Shown piece after piece: positions 27,795 through 37,467 of a stretch of DNA of 64,000 nucleotides. Origin of the DNA: CAWGMT01 sp963823675 (GTDB taxonomy: Bacteria; Planctomycetota; Planctomycetia; Isosphaerales; Isosphaeraceae); the NCBI GenBank assembly GCA_963823675.1, contig CAWGMT010000007.1, forward strand, positions 558,001-622,000, written 5' to 3'. Positions within the stretch are counted from its first letter, which is position 1; the number at the start of each line of letters is the position of its first letter. A model generated the notes under the pieces. It was not told where the DNA came from. It saw only the letters and a program-made list of their open reading frames with translations, and did no database searches. The translations under genes and the position numbers were made by a program.

Positions 27795-30700
27795 ATGCCC
27801 GACGAACCCGCCAGCTCCGCAGCCCCAACGGTCGAGCGCGCAACGGCGTCCGTCGCCGACCCGGACGCCACGACCGTCCGTGATGCGCCGGCCGCCGCGC
27901 TTCCCGCGTTGACCGCCACCGGGCGGTACGTGCTAGGCGCGGAGATCGCCCGCGGCGGGATGGGGGCCGTGTACCGCGCCACCGACGCCGCGTTCGGCCG
28001 CGAGGTCGCGGTCAAGGTGCTCCTCGACACGTACGCCCCGGACTCCCGCACCGCCCGCCGGTTCCACGACGAGGCCCGGATCACCGGCCAGCTTCAGCAC
28101 CCGGGCATCCCCCCGGCCCACGACCTGGGCATCCTGCCCGACGGCCGGCCGTTCCTGGCCATGAAGCTCATCAAGGGCGACACCCTCGACGACCACCTCA
28201 AGCAGCGGTCCGGCCCCGCCGCCGACCGCGGGCGGCTGGTGGCGGTGTTCGAGGGAGTGTGCCAGGCGATGGCGTACGCCCACGCCCACGGGGTGATCCA
28301 CCGGGACCTGAAGCCGTCCAACATCATGGTCGGGGCGTTCGGCGAGGTTCAGGTCATGGACTGGGGGCTGGCCAAGGTGCTCGGCGACGGCCGCCCGTCC
28401 CCGGACGACGACCCGAACGCCACCGCGGCCGGCACAGTGGTGGGGTCGGCGCGGGACAGCGAGGACCTCTTGACCCACGCCGGGAGCGTGCTCGGCACCC
28501 CGGCGTACATGCCGCCCGAGCAGGCGATCGGGGCGGTCCACGAGGTCGACCGCCGGAGCGACGTGTTCGGGCTGGGTGGGATCCTGGCGGCGGTCCTGAC
28601 CGGGCGGCCGCCGTTCGTCAGCGACACGGCCGAAACGACCCGGGTGCTGGCCGCCCGGGGCGAGATGCGGGGGTGCTTCGAGCGGCTGGACGGGTGCGAG
28701 GCGGACCCGGGGCTGGTGGCCCTGGCGAAGCGGTGCCTGGCCCCGAGGCGCGAGGACCGGCCGGCCGACGCGGGGGCGGTGGCCCAGGAGGTCGCGGCGC
28801 TGCGGGCGGCGGCCGACGACAGGGCCCGGCAGGCGGAGGTGAAGCTGGCGACGACGGCCACGGCCATCGCCGAGCGGCGGAAGCGGCGGCGGGTGTGGCT
28901 GGGGGCGGCCGCCGCCCTGGCGGTGGCGGTGGTCGGCGGGCTGGGGACCGTGCTGGCCGTCCAGCGGCGGGCCAACGCCGACATGGCCGCGGCCAACGGC
29001 GCGCTCGCGGCCAAGAACAACGCCCTGGAGGCCGAACGGGCCAAGGTGGAGCAGCGGTTCGACATGGCCCGTAAGGCGATCGCCGCGTTCCATACCACCG
29101 TGGACGAGCAGCCGGAGCTGGGCAACGAGGCGTTCCGGCCGTTGCGGAAGAAGTTGCTGGGGGCGGCGGCCGGGTTCTACCGGGAGCTGGAGGGTTTGCT
29201 CGCCAACGAGCCCGACCCGAAGTCGCGGGCGGCGCTGGCCGACGGTTACTTCCAGTTGGCCGAGCTGACCTCTAAGGTCGGGGACCAGACGCAGGCGGTG
29301 GACGTTTTCCGCAAGGCCCTGGCGCTCCGCCAGGAGCTGGCGGCGGGACCGGGGGCGGACGGGGAGGCCAGGCTGGCGGTTTCGGTGACGGTGCGGCGGT
29401 TGGGGGAGGCGCTGTTGGCCACCGGGGACACAGCGGGGGCGCTGCGGGCGTACGAGAACGCCCGGGACGTGGCCGCGGCCCTGGCGGCCGATGCACCGAC
29501 CGACGATATCCTCCAGGCCTTGGCCGGCAGCCACTATAGCATCGGCTCCGTGCTGAGCCGGACGGGTCAACCGGCCGAAGCTATGGCGGCGTACCAGAGG
29601 GCCCGGGACCTCCGGCAAAAGTTAGCCGATGCCCACCCTGCCGTCACCGCCTTCCAGAACGACCTGGCCCAAAGCCATATCAGCATCGGTATCGAGCTGC
29701 AGGACCGGATGGGCAAGCCGGCCGAGGCGATAGCGGCGTTCCGCGAGGCGGTGGCGATCCGGCAGAAGCTGGCCGACGCCAACCCCACCGTCATCGCCTT
29801 CAAGAGCGGCCTTGGCAAAAGCTACTACAACCTCGGCGTTATGCTGCGCTATGCGGACCAGCCCGAAGAGGCGCTGGCGGCGTCCGAGAAGGCCCGAGAC
29901 ATCTACCAGACGCTGGCCGTCGCTAACCCCGCCGTGACCCGGTTTCAGGGCGACCTGGCCACCAGCCACCAGTGCGTTGCCTGGTTGCTGGGCCGGTCGG
30001 GCAAGTGGGAGGAGGCGCTGTCGGCGGACCAGAAGGCCCAGGACATCCTGCAGAAGCTGGCTGATGCCCACCCCGCGGTCACCGAGTTCAAGAGCGACCT
30101 GGCCCAAAGCCACTACAACATCGGAAAGCTGCGGGAAGATATGGGCCAACCACGGGAGGCAATGGCGGCGAAAGAGCGGGCCCTGGAAATGTACCAGAAG
30201 CTGGCCGACGCTAACCCCGCTGAAACAACGTTCCAGCTCTCCGTGGCCCAAAGCCACCACTACATCGGTAAGTTGCTGGCCGATACGGGCCAGCCACGGG
30301 AGTCGCTGGCGGCGTACCAGAAGGCCCGAAACATCTACCAGAAGCTGGTCGACGCTAACCCCACGGTCCCGAGTTACCGGGCCGACCTGGCCGGCGCCGA
30401 AAACAACGTAGGCCGGCTCCTGGCGAAGGAGGGGCGGTTCGCCGAGGCGTTCGCCGCCCTGGACGCCGGGCTGGCGATCCGCGAGACGCTCGTCGCGGCT
30501 AACAGGAAGACGACGAAGTACACGAGCCCCCTGGGGTTCAGCCACGCGTTCCGCGGGTGGGCCCGGGTGCGGGCGTTTCAGCCGAAGGAAGCCGCCGACG
30601 ACCTCCGGAAGGCGATCGAGCTGTGGGCCGAGGATCCCGCTCCGGACATCGATTCGAGGTTCGAGAAGGCCCGCGCGCTGGCCCTGCTGGCGAAGCTCGG

Positions 30701-30935
30701 GGCGGACCCGAAATCTGGCGTGACGGCGGACGAGATAAGGAGATTTGCCGACCAAGCGGCGGCGGCCCTGGCCGACGCGGTCAAGGCCGGGTGGGCGCAG
30801 CCGGCGGAGGTGCGGGATCCGGACTTCGACGCCGTCCGCGACCGGGCCGACTTCCGGAAGTCTCAGGCCGAGGTGGGGGTGAGGGCCGCGGCGGTCAAGC
30901 GCGGCACCCCGCCTCCGGGGCCTGCGACGCGGTGA
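27795..30935 (+). CDS. Transmembrane Ser/Thr protein kinase with C-terminal TPR domain
   Basis: About 1046 residues; ATG 27795 or 27783 are both possible. The Hanks-type kinase domain covers about residues 45-315: glycine loop RGGMGAVYRA (53-62), Lys74 in VAVKVL, His169-Arg170-Asp171 in HRDLKPSNIM, and Asp189-Trp190-Gly191, the DWG form usual in planctomycete kinases. GTPAYMPPEQA is the activation-loop end. A single membrane span follows (WLGAAAALAVAVVGGLGTVL, about 370-390), then a coiled region and TPR-like repeats of 48 residues. The C-terminus resembles other planctomycete kinase-TPR proteins (DPDFDAVRDRADFR). It is probably a sensor with the TPR part outside the cytoplasm; targets are unknown. 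It is the most GC-rich gene of the window. Confidence 0.93.
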   Translation: MPDEPASSAAPTVERATASVADPDATTVRDAPAAALPALTATGRYVLGAEIARGGMGAVYRATDAAFGREVAVKVLLDTYAPDSRTARRFHDEARITGQLQHPGIPPAHDLGILPDGRPFLAMKLIKGDTLDDHLKQRSGPAADRGRLVAVFEGVCQAMAYAHAHGVIHRDLKPSNIMVGAFGEVQVMDWGLAKVLGDGRPSPDDDPNATAAGTVVGSARDSEDLLTHAGSVLGTPAYMPPEQAIGAVHEVDRRSDVFGLGGILAAVLTGRPPFVSDTAETTRVLAARGEMRGCFERLDGCEADPGLVALAKRCLAPRREDRPADAGAVAQEVAALRAAADDRARQAEVKLATTATAIAERRKRRRVWLGAAAALAVAVVGGLGTVLAVQRRANADMAAANGALAAKNNALEAERAKVEQRFDMARKAIAAFHTTVDEQPELGNEAFRPLRKKLLGAAAGFYRELEGLLANEPDPKSRAALADGYFQLAELTSKVGDQTQAVDVFRKALALRQELAAGPGADGEARLAVSVTVRRLGEALLATGDTAGALRAYENARDVAAALAADAPTDDILQALAGSHYSIGSVLSRTGQPAEAMAAYQRARDLRQKLADAHPAVTAFQNDLAQSHISIGIELQDRMGKPAEAIAAFREAVAIRQKLADANPTVIAFKSGLGKSYYNLGVMLRYADQPEEALAASEKARDIYQTLAVANPAVTRFQGDLATSHQCVAWLLGRSGKWEEALSADQKAQDILQKLADAHPAVTEFKSDLAQSHYNIGKLREDMGQPREAMAAKERALEMYQKLADANPAETTFQLSVAQSHHYIGKLLADTGQPRESLAAYQKARNIYQKLVDANPTVPSYRADLAGAENNVGRLLAKEGRFAEAFAALDAGLAIRETLVAANRKTTKYTSPLGFSHAFRGWARVRAFQPKEAADDLRKAIELWAEDPAPDIDSRFEKARALALLAKLGADPKSGVTADEIRRFADQAAAALADAVKAGWAQPAEVRDPDFDAVRDRADFRKSQAEVGVRAAAVKRGTPPPGPATR
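29570..30430 (+). repeat. 144-bp (48-residue) tandem repeats in the kinase TPR domain
   Basis: Five to six consecutive units share the pattern YQKLADANPAVTxF, then DLAQSHYNIGKL, then GQPREAMAAYQKA. Spacing is exactly 48 residues where I counted it (for example the units beginning QKLADAHPAV and QKLADANPAE). The repeats are TPR-like but longer than the canonical 34 residues. DNA similarity between units is high, so recombination could alter their number. Confidence 0.75.
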
Positions 30936-31232
30936 CGGCCGGTCAGGTGAGCTTGATCGTCACGATCGATCGCCATTGGGTTCCCAATCCAAAAATCCGC
31001 CGCAACCCGGCCTCCGAACCTCTCACCCCGGTCACAAAAAGTCCAATAGCCGTCCTGTCGGCCCGACATCATGAGACCACGCTGGCACACTTTGGTGGCT
31101 GGATCCAATTCGCCTGCGTCCTGCTCACGTTGGGACCGTTTTTGAAAGGCGCTCCAGAATGATCCTGAACCGCCGACTCAAGCTTGAAACGAGGGGGATC
31201 ACGTCCTCCGAAGCCAACTATGAGGAAACACG

Positions 31233-31667
31233 ATGCAGTGCACAAGTCTGTCTGGAATGATCCTCGGCAGGTTCTCTCGGGAAGTCTGCAAGACCATCAA
31301 GAAATACATTCTGATATTCGCATTCGTTGCGGTTTCGATAATTGCGCTTCTGTATGGGGTTTCACCCAACTGGTTCGCTCAGACGTTTCTAAACGTCCCT
31401 GTGATACCGTTGGGTTTTTCCCATATTCTCCGGGCAGTCATGGGTCTCTATCTCGGGCTTGGCCTATCTTGGCCGTTTTCCGCTTTCAACAACGGCTACC
31501 GAAATGCTGCCATGTTGACCACCGTGATTTTTGCTGGTGGCCTCGTGAGTGGTAGACTCGTTAGCCTGTTGGCCGATGGTCAACCGTCGCCAGTTTTGGC
31601 GGTCTACATCGCTTTGGAACTTGTTCTTGTTCCGATCGGCGTGTGGGTGTTCGGATTGCCAGAATGA
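31233..31667 (+). CDS. DUF4345 family small membrane protein
   Basis: 144 residues with four predicted membrane helices: YILIFAFVAVSIIALLYGVS, HILRAVMGLYLGLGLSW, NAAMLTTVIFAGGLVSGRLV and AVYIALELVLVPIGVWVFGL. The fold and the RAVMGLYLGLG motif fit DUF4345, a family of unknown function. The start is uncertain: ATG 31233 or the second ATG at 31257. Its base composition is clearly lower in GC than the neighbours and resembles the amidase region downstream. The preceding ~300 bases hold no gene. Confidence 0.75.
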   Translation: MQCTSLSGMILGRFSREVCKTIKKYILIFAFVAVSIIALLYGVSPNWFAQTFLNVPVIPLGFSHILRAVMGLYLGLGLSWPFSAFNNGYRNAAMLTTVIFAGGLVSGRLVSLLADGQPSPVLAVYIALELVLVPIGVWVFGLPE

Positions 31668-31845
31668 GCCGCATTTCCCGCAAAACGTAGATCGAACGGC
31701 GCGGGCGGCCTTGCCGACGCAGTGGTAGCGAGATAAAACTAGCTGCTGGTAAACTGGAATATCATCGATACCACGTTTTCCGAGAGTGCTTTCATCGGTG
31801 ACTGGACAACATCGCGGGAGCGCGTGCATTCCACAGAGGCCACTC

Positions 31846-33390
31846 ATGAACGCTTCAGATTCATCCAATAGTCGCCCCAGCCGCCGCCAATTCATCGGCT
31901 CTGCGAGTGCCGGTGCGATAGCCACCGCAGGCGTGATGTCTCTTACGTCCAGCCACAGCACGGCAGCGCCCCCCAACGGATTGGACATCTGCTACATGAA
32001 CGCCACCGATCTGGCTGCGAGCATCCGACGAAAAGATCTGTCGGCCGTGGAAGTCATGACCGCTTTTCTGGACCGCATCGAAAAGGTTAATCCCAAAGTC
32101 AACGCCATCGTTTCTATGGTGGGCCGAAAGGCCGCGATGGATATGGCCAAACAGGCCGACGCGGATCAGCAAGCCGGGAAGCCCATCGGAAAACTGCACG
32201 GCATGCCCTGGGCCGTCAAGGATATGGATGATGTGAAGGGCTTGCCCACGACCCTCGGGTCGCCGATCTTCAAGGACAATATCGCGAAACACGATTCGTT
32301 GATGGCGGCGCGCCTGCGGGCGGCTGGAGCCCTCTTCATCGGCAAGACGAACTGCCCAGAATTCTCCGCCGGGTCGCATACCTTCAATAAGGTTTTTGGC
32401 ATCACGCGCAATCCCTATGACCTCAAGCTTTCATCCGGGGGTTCCACCGGCGGTGGGGCAGCCGCAGTTACGAGCGGAATGCTTCCGATTGCCGATGGCA
32501 ACGATACCGGGGGCTCCCTGCGCAATCCGGGGTCCTGGAACAACGTCATCGGTTTCCGAACTTCGATCGGTCGCGTGCCAATCGAGTTTCCAACTGCCTT
32601 CTACTTGCGATTGCCATCATATGGCCCAATGGCCCGTACGGTGAGCGATGCGGCCTATTTGCTTTCCGTCATGGCCGGGCCGGACCCGCTCGATCCGATT
32701 TCGCTGCGCGACGACCCTGCCATCTTCGCCAAATCGCTCGGCCGCGATTTCAAAGGCACGCGTATCGCCTGGACGCCGGACCTGGGCTATCTACCGGTTG
32801 AAAAGCAAGTGTCGGCCGCAACAGCCAAAGCAATACCGGTTTTGCAGAGCATCGGTTGCGTGATCGAGAACGACCACCCGGACATGACTGGATCGTTCGA
32901 AACGCACAAGACCCTACGCGGAGCCCTCGTTGCCTTGGCGACGGAAAAATTCTTCGAGACTCGTCGCAAACTGATCAAAGAAACCGTGATCTGGGATGCC
33001 GATGGAGGGCGGAAGCTCACCGGATTGGATATCAGCCACGCCGAAGCCCAGCGGACGACAATCTATCACAACGTCCGTAAATTCCTTGAGAAATACGAGT
33101 TTCTGGTGCTGCCCGTTTCGCAGGTGGTCCAGTTCCCGGTGGAAACCGAGTACCCTACCGAGATCAACGGCAAGAAAATGAGGACGTACATGGAATGGAT
33201 GGAAAGCTGCTACGCCATCAGCTTGACAGGACTCCCCGCCATCTCCGTCCCGTGTGCGTTCACCGAAGGGGGGCTGCCAGTGGGCCTGCAAATTGTCGGC
33301 CGCCACAACGACGATCTGGGTGTGCTGCAATTGGCCTACGCCTTTGAGAAAGCAGCATCTGTTGAGCGGCGACGTGTTCCGTCCCTGTGA
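31846..33390 (+). CDS. Amidase-signature enzyme, Tat-exported
   Basis: 514 residues. ATG 31846 begins a twin-arginine signal (SRRQFIGSASAGAIATAG). The amidase-signature catalytic triad is complete: Lys125 in MPWAVKDMDD, cis-Ser200 in SSGGSTGGG and nucleophile Ser224 in NDTGGSLRNPGS. The 75- and 24-residue spacings equal those of fatty acid amide hydrolase. It should hydrolyse a carboxamide; the substrate is unknown, and it is not the GatA subunit because it is exported and has no GatB/C partner nearby. Codon use and GC differ from the genes on either side of the 31.2-33.9 kb patch. Confidence 0.9.
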   Translation: MNASDSSNSRPSRRQFIGSASAGAIATAGVMSLTSSHSTAAPPNGLDICYMNATDLAASIRRKDLSAVEVMTAFLDRIEKVNPKVNAIVSMVGRKAAMDMAKQADADQQAGKPIGKLHGMPWAVKDMDDVKGLPTTLGSPIFKDNIAKHDSLMAARLRAAGALFIGKTNCPEFSAGSHTFNKVFGITRNPYDLKLSSGGSTGGGAAAVTSGMLPIADGNDTGGSLRNPGSWNNVIGFRTSIGRVPIEFPTAFYLRLPSYGPMARTVSDAAYLLSVMAGPDPLDPISLRDDPAIFAKSLGRDFKGTRIAWTPDLGYLPVEKQVSAATAKAIPVLQSIGCVIENDHPDMTGSFETHKTLRGALVALATEKFFETRRKLIKETVIWDADGGRKLTGLDISHAEAQRTTIYHNVRKFLEKYEFLVLPVSQVVQFPVETEYPTEINGKKMRTYMEWMESCYAISLTGLPAISVPCAFTEGGLPVGLQIVGRHNDDLGVLQLAYAFEKAASVERRRVPSL

Positions 33391-33467
33391 CTTGCCTCGC
33401 ATTCACGGATTACGACATTGGCGCGTAGCCGTTGTTAATGGCCCGCAGCAGCGATCATACTACGGAA

Positions 33468-33911
33468 ATGGATGATGGCTCCAACACAAGGCGCATTCGC
33501 ATGATTCCTTTCGGCTTTCGAATAGCCGGCGCGGCCAACATCGTAGGTGTCTTAGTCTTCTCGTTGGCGTTCACGAATGAACGCCTGATTGAGCTCAGTC
33601 CCGCCGTATTGTCCCGCTTCGGATTAATCTCGATCATGTTGTGGGGACTGGCCTATTTTTCCGTCGCCTCTTCGTATCGCGCGGTGCCCTGGTTGAGCGG
33701 CGTCTTCGCCTTGGAGAAATTCATTTACGTTGGGTCTTGGCTCGTTTGGATCCAAGCGCACGGCCAATCACTACTGCACCTCTTCACCGAGTCTCCGCTC
33801 ACAGCGACGTTTTACACGTTCTACGGTCCCAATGACTTCCTATTCGGCGTGTTCTTCGCTTATGTTGCGATGCGAGACTTACGGGCGAGCCGCAAGGCGG
33901 AAGTGACGTAG
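33468..33911 (+). CDS. Small four-helix membrane protein, unknown function
   Basis: About 147 residues with four hydrophobic segments: RIAGAANIVGVLVFSLAF, LSRFGLISIMLWGLAYFSVA, AVPWLSGVFALEKFIYVGSW and DFLFGVFFAYVAM. It has no recognised domain. ATG 33468 (DDGSNTRRIRMIPFG) or ATG 33501 (MIPFGFR) are the possible starts. It shares the lower GC of the amidase and DUF4345 genes and may have arrived with them. Confidence 0.65.
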   Translation: MDDGSNTRRIRMIPFGFRIAGAANIVGVLVFSLAFTNERLIELSPAVLSRFGLISIMLWGLAYFSVASSYRAVPWLSGVFALEKFIYVGSWLVWIQAHGQSLLHLFTESPLTATFYTFYGPNDFLFGVFFAYVAMRDLRASRKAEVT

Positions 33912-34036
33912 GTGGCACCGAGCTTCGTCGCCCCATCCTTGCGTGGGTCTGCAGCGAACGGTCGTCGAGCACCATCTCGCCGTGATTCATGAAGTCGTGC
34001 GCGCCGGCGAACGACGCGTACCACTGGCGGTCCGCG
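33912..34036 (-). other. Possible protein remnant between two genes
   Basis: The minus strand reads DRQWYASFAGAHDFMNHGEM, then VLDDRSLQTHARMGRR, without a stop. It looks like a fragment of a real protein but has no start and runs into the membrane-protein gene. I do not recognise the family. Confidence 0.3.
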
Positions 34037-35576
34037 TCAGAAGCTCACGTTGAGACGGACGCCGTAGGCGAATGCGTTCTGAGTGGCGACCGCGCCCGCG
34101 CCGGGCCGGAGGATCTGGAAATCCGGGCTGATGTTAAGCCAGGGCGTCACCTGGAAGTTGTAGTAGAATTCCACGCCGGTGCCGTTGCGCGGGCCATAAA
34201 GCAAGCGGGGAATGCGGCCGAACTCAGTGGAGGCGCCTGTGAGGTACCAGCCGATACCGAAGGTATCGCCCCGCTCGTTGCCGACAGGGCTATTTCCACC
34301 GATGCCGGCACTGAGAAAGTATTTCACGGGATTCGGGTTCCCGTCGGTGAGGGCAGCGCGTCCGAACAAACCCCAGCCGCGGTTGCTGTCGGAGAACTGG
34401 ACGAAGTACTGGTCGAAGCCATAGTAGAGGGTGTACGAATTGTCGAGTGTCGGAAACCCGGGCACGACCGGCTCCGGGTAGACTCCGGGTGGCGGCTCTT
34501 CGAACCTGAGATTCGTCTGCGGCGAGTGCTTCCACATTCCTCCCACGTGCTGCTCGCCCGGCAGGCCGAAGAAGTTGGTATTTACCTTCACTTCGCCTCC
34601 CACGATGATGCCCCTCGAGAATAGGTTCTTGGTGCCGAAGAAATCCGCGGTTCGGTCGATTGGGTCCAGGACAAACGCGCCAAACTGTCCCCACCGCTGG
34701 GGACTGACGAAACCCGAGATGAACGACGAATAGGGTATCCCGAGCAAAAACGCCGGGTTCGCGATCAGGGCCTGGTTGACGAATTGACTGGTGCCATCCC
34801 CCCCCGCGAAGGTGTCCTGGTCGAACGCGCCAATCATGTCTTTCTTGCCCGCGTAGACAACCAGGTTTTGCGAAATGGGCTGAGTCCACAGGAAATTGGT
34901 CAGGAACGGAACGCCCGGCTGGTTGGCGCGAGGCGGGAGCAGGGTCCGGGAACACCGGTGGAGCAAACGTCCCCGCGCGGAGCGAAACGTTCCCGTATTC
35001 GCCATACCAGTTCTCCAACCGGATCAGCAAGGTTGATCCCCTGGGCAAACCGGCGAGCGTCTGCAGGTTCAGGATCGCGTCGTACTCGCCGCGACCGGTG
35101 TATTTGAACACATTCCCCTGGCCGAGGCCGAGGAGGGGCGTCGAGGGCTTGTTCACCCCGCCGACAAGGCCAAAAGCGAACTGGGTCGCTCTAGCGGCGA
35201 AGGTGAACCCGGCGTCGCGCAGCTCGGGGCGCAGGCCGAACCAGTCGTCCGTGAGCGTCCCACGCGTGCAGACATCATCGATGCAATCCAGCACTCCGAA
35301 AGGGTCTTGGGCGGGCTCTCCCGGGTAGGCTCGTACCTGGGCGTTGACCGCGTCCGCCGTGGGCGTTGGTTGCTGGCCGCGGACGGCTTCAGCCGGGTAG
35401 GCTGGTTGTTGTCCTCGGACGGCTTCCGCCGTGGAGGCAGCCGGAACTTCTTGCGCCGATGCCTGTTGCCACGCGGGGAGCAACCCTGCGAGCAGCATGA
35501 AGAACCGTGCGATCGCCCCAAAGGGCTCGCTCCGCTGCTGCGTGGTTCTTTCGCGTAAGTGCTCAATGCGAAGCAC
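34037..35576 (-). CDS. OprB-type carbohydrate porin (frameshifted)
   Basis: The GTG at 35576 follows GGGGAGG. The signal peptide (AIARFFMLLAGLLPAWQQA) leads to a Pro/Ala linker with a duplicated AEAVRGQQP motif. The barrel of a carbohydrate-selective porin follows: DDWFGLRPELRDAGFTF, YDAILNLQTLAGLPRGS, FVNQALIANPAFLLGIPY, YYGFDQYFVQFSDSNRGWGL, GIGWYLTGAS and the final strand ending NAFAYGVRLNVSF. The frame breaks near 34940 (GGTCCGGGAACACC context) in the early barrel and conserved sequence resumes at once, so an indel is likely. It should pass sugars or other small solutes. Its terminal strand matches the scrap at 21432. Confidence 0.85.
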
Positions 35577-35688
35577 GTGAGACAATCCTCCCCAAGTGCA
35601 TGCCCGAAACGAGACCTGCGCAGGCCAGAGGTAATATCGGCAAGATCGGAGTATTCCCTAGATGGGAGGAAGTCGCGCGGTGGATGTT

Positions 35689-37272
35689 TCAGAATGTAAA
35701 TATGATCTGAGTACGGATGAGAATCCCAGTTTGACCGGCCACGAAGCCGGTGCGATTCTGATCGGCTGGGGATCTGTTCAGCCAGGCCGTGTCGAACGTG
35801 AACCGGAGGTTGCTCTGGCCGGGAAGAATGAACCAGTTGAGGCCGCCCGCCACCTCTGAGCCCGTTCCATAGTGGCCGGTCACGAATGACGCGCGGGAGT
35901 ATAGCTCGACCTTCTGGGGCAGGATGAAGTAACCGCCCTGCAGGAAACCGCCATACGCCTGCGTGGAACTGAATGGAAGCGGTCCGTTCCCCTTCAGTGC
36001 GGACAGATCCTGAGCGTACCATTCGGTCGACACGCTGAGCCCGCGATGCTTGAACGCGAGGTCAAACGCCGCCAGCGAGATGTCGTACGATTGGAGCGTT
36101 ACCCCCGGCGCGAGTGCGCCGGGTTGTGTGATCAAGGTGCCGTCGGAGAGCCGGATTGACGAATTCTCGACAGCATCGCTGGCGGCCTGACTGCCCTGCC
36201 CGAGGGCGAAGGTGTAGCAGGCCCCAATGCGCACGACCGGATCCTTGTGGTCCTCGAAGTCGGCGTAGCCTCGACCGAAATCGCCCCACGGCTCCCACCA
36301 GGCCGAGCCGGACCAGCAAAACCGATTGTTGAGCTGGGTGGGCCTCAGATTGAGCGTGTTGAAGCCGTTGGACATCATCGCGTGGTAGTACACCCCGTCG
36401 ATCGGTTCGCCCGTGATCCAGACGCCCTGGCTGAGACTGGGACGGAAGAAGGTCGTCGCCATCGTACGATCGGGCCCTTCCAGGGCGGCGAAAGCGCTTT
36501 CGAGCCATTCGCGCGACCCAGGGACCTTGTTCTGGCCGACATGCAACTCGAATGGCGCGATTGAACCGGTATGCGAGGTCGAAGGCCCGGAACCCGATCG
36601 GGTTGCTAGTGACCGTGTTGTAATCGATGTTCAAAAGGTAAGTGAGCTTGGGAAGGAACGCCGTTCCCGAGAAGATCAGACGTCCACGGGGGATCCCGAA
36701 ATAGTCGCTGTTGGTGATTGGAGTCCGGATCCCGGCACTGTTGGTCCAGACAGTCGCGCCGCGGGCAAACCCGTTGTATCGGAACACATCCTGACTGTTG
36801 ACCTTCAGCGAGAACGGAGATTCGTCAAGGTCTTCCGGAGCGATCACGAAGCCGCTGTCGTAGCCCACCTTGTACTTGGAAGACGGTTTTCCGGATTCGG
36901 ATTGCGGTAAGGCGGGCGCCGCGGGCGAGTCGGTTTGCGCCTGCTCTTCCGGTGTGCGGGACGAATCTCCGGAATCGGATTGCGTCGCCGGAGGGGAGGG
37001 CGACGGAACCGGCGGGGTCTGAACCTCCGCTGATCGCAAGCTCAGTCGCTCCTTGAGTGAGCGAACCTCCCCGGACAGACGACGGTTCTCCTCCACAACC
37101 GATTGAAGCATCCGTTCGAGTCGATCGATCCGCGAACTGTCCGTGGGGGCGGTCTCCGCGGGGATCGCCGATTGAGGCGCGCGACACCGTCCAGAAGCGG
37201 CAAGACCGTCGCTAGTGCCACCCAGGCGTAGAGCGCCCGGGCGAGCAAGTTGCGGGGCTCTTGCCGCTCCAT
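35689..37272 (-). CDS. OprP/OprO-type porin with coiled-coil N-terminus (two frameshifts)
   Basis: The N-terminus is a signal/anchor (ALYAWVALATVLPLLDGVA). The frame then shifts near 37165 into a coiled coil (RMLQSVVEENRRLSGEVRSL) and a Pro/Ser/Ala linker. The barrel starts at KVGYDSGFVIAPEDLDESPF and includes LTYLLNIDYNTV. A second shift near 36545 leads to TTFFRPSLSQGVWITGEPID, FDLAFKHRGLSVSTEWYAQD and the terminal strand ending TQIIFTF. Coiled coil plus barrel is typical of phosphate-selective-type porins. Both breaks keep the conserved order, so the gene is probably intact in the cell. Confidence 0.8.
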
Positions 37273-37436
37273 TAGCGAGCCTCTCTTCTCAACCACAACC
37301 TTCCGCACCAGGTCTCAGCAAACGACGCACGTGAACGGACTGCCCCCTTCCCCCAACGATACCTGTCTTCTGAGATCGGCCAAAGGCTCGTCGAGAATTG
37401 AGCGAGAATACCGATTGACGGGAATCTTTGGGTTTT

Positions 37437-37467
37437 GCCGTAGGGCCGGTCTCCATCGCCCTACGGC
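37437..37467 (-). terminator. Hairpin overlapping the stop of the secreted-protein gene
   Basis: GCCGTAGGGC (37437-37446) and GCCCTACGGC (37458-37467) are a perfect 10-bp inverted repeat with an 11-base loop. The stop codon of the minus-strand gene (37461-37463) lies in one arm. It is suited to a terminator but is not followed by a U-run. Confidence 0.5.

Noticed and set aside
27933..29618. 561-codon minus-strand open frame
   Set aside because: Antisense to the kinase; Arg/Gly/Pro-rich without domains.
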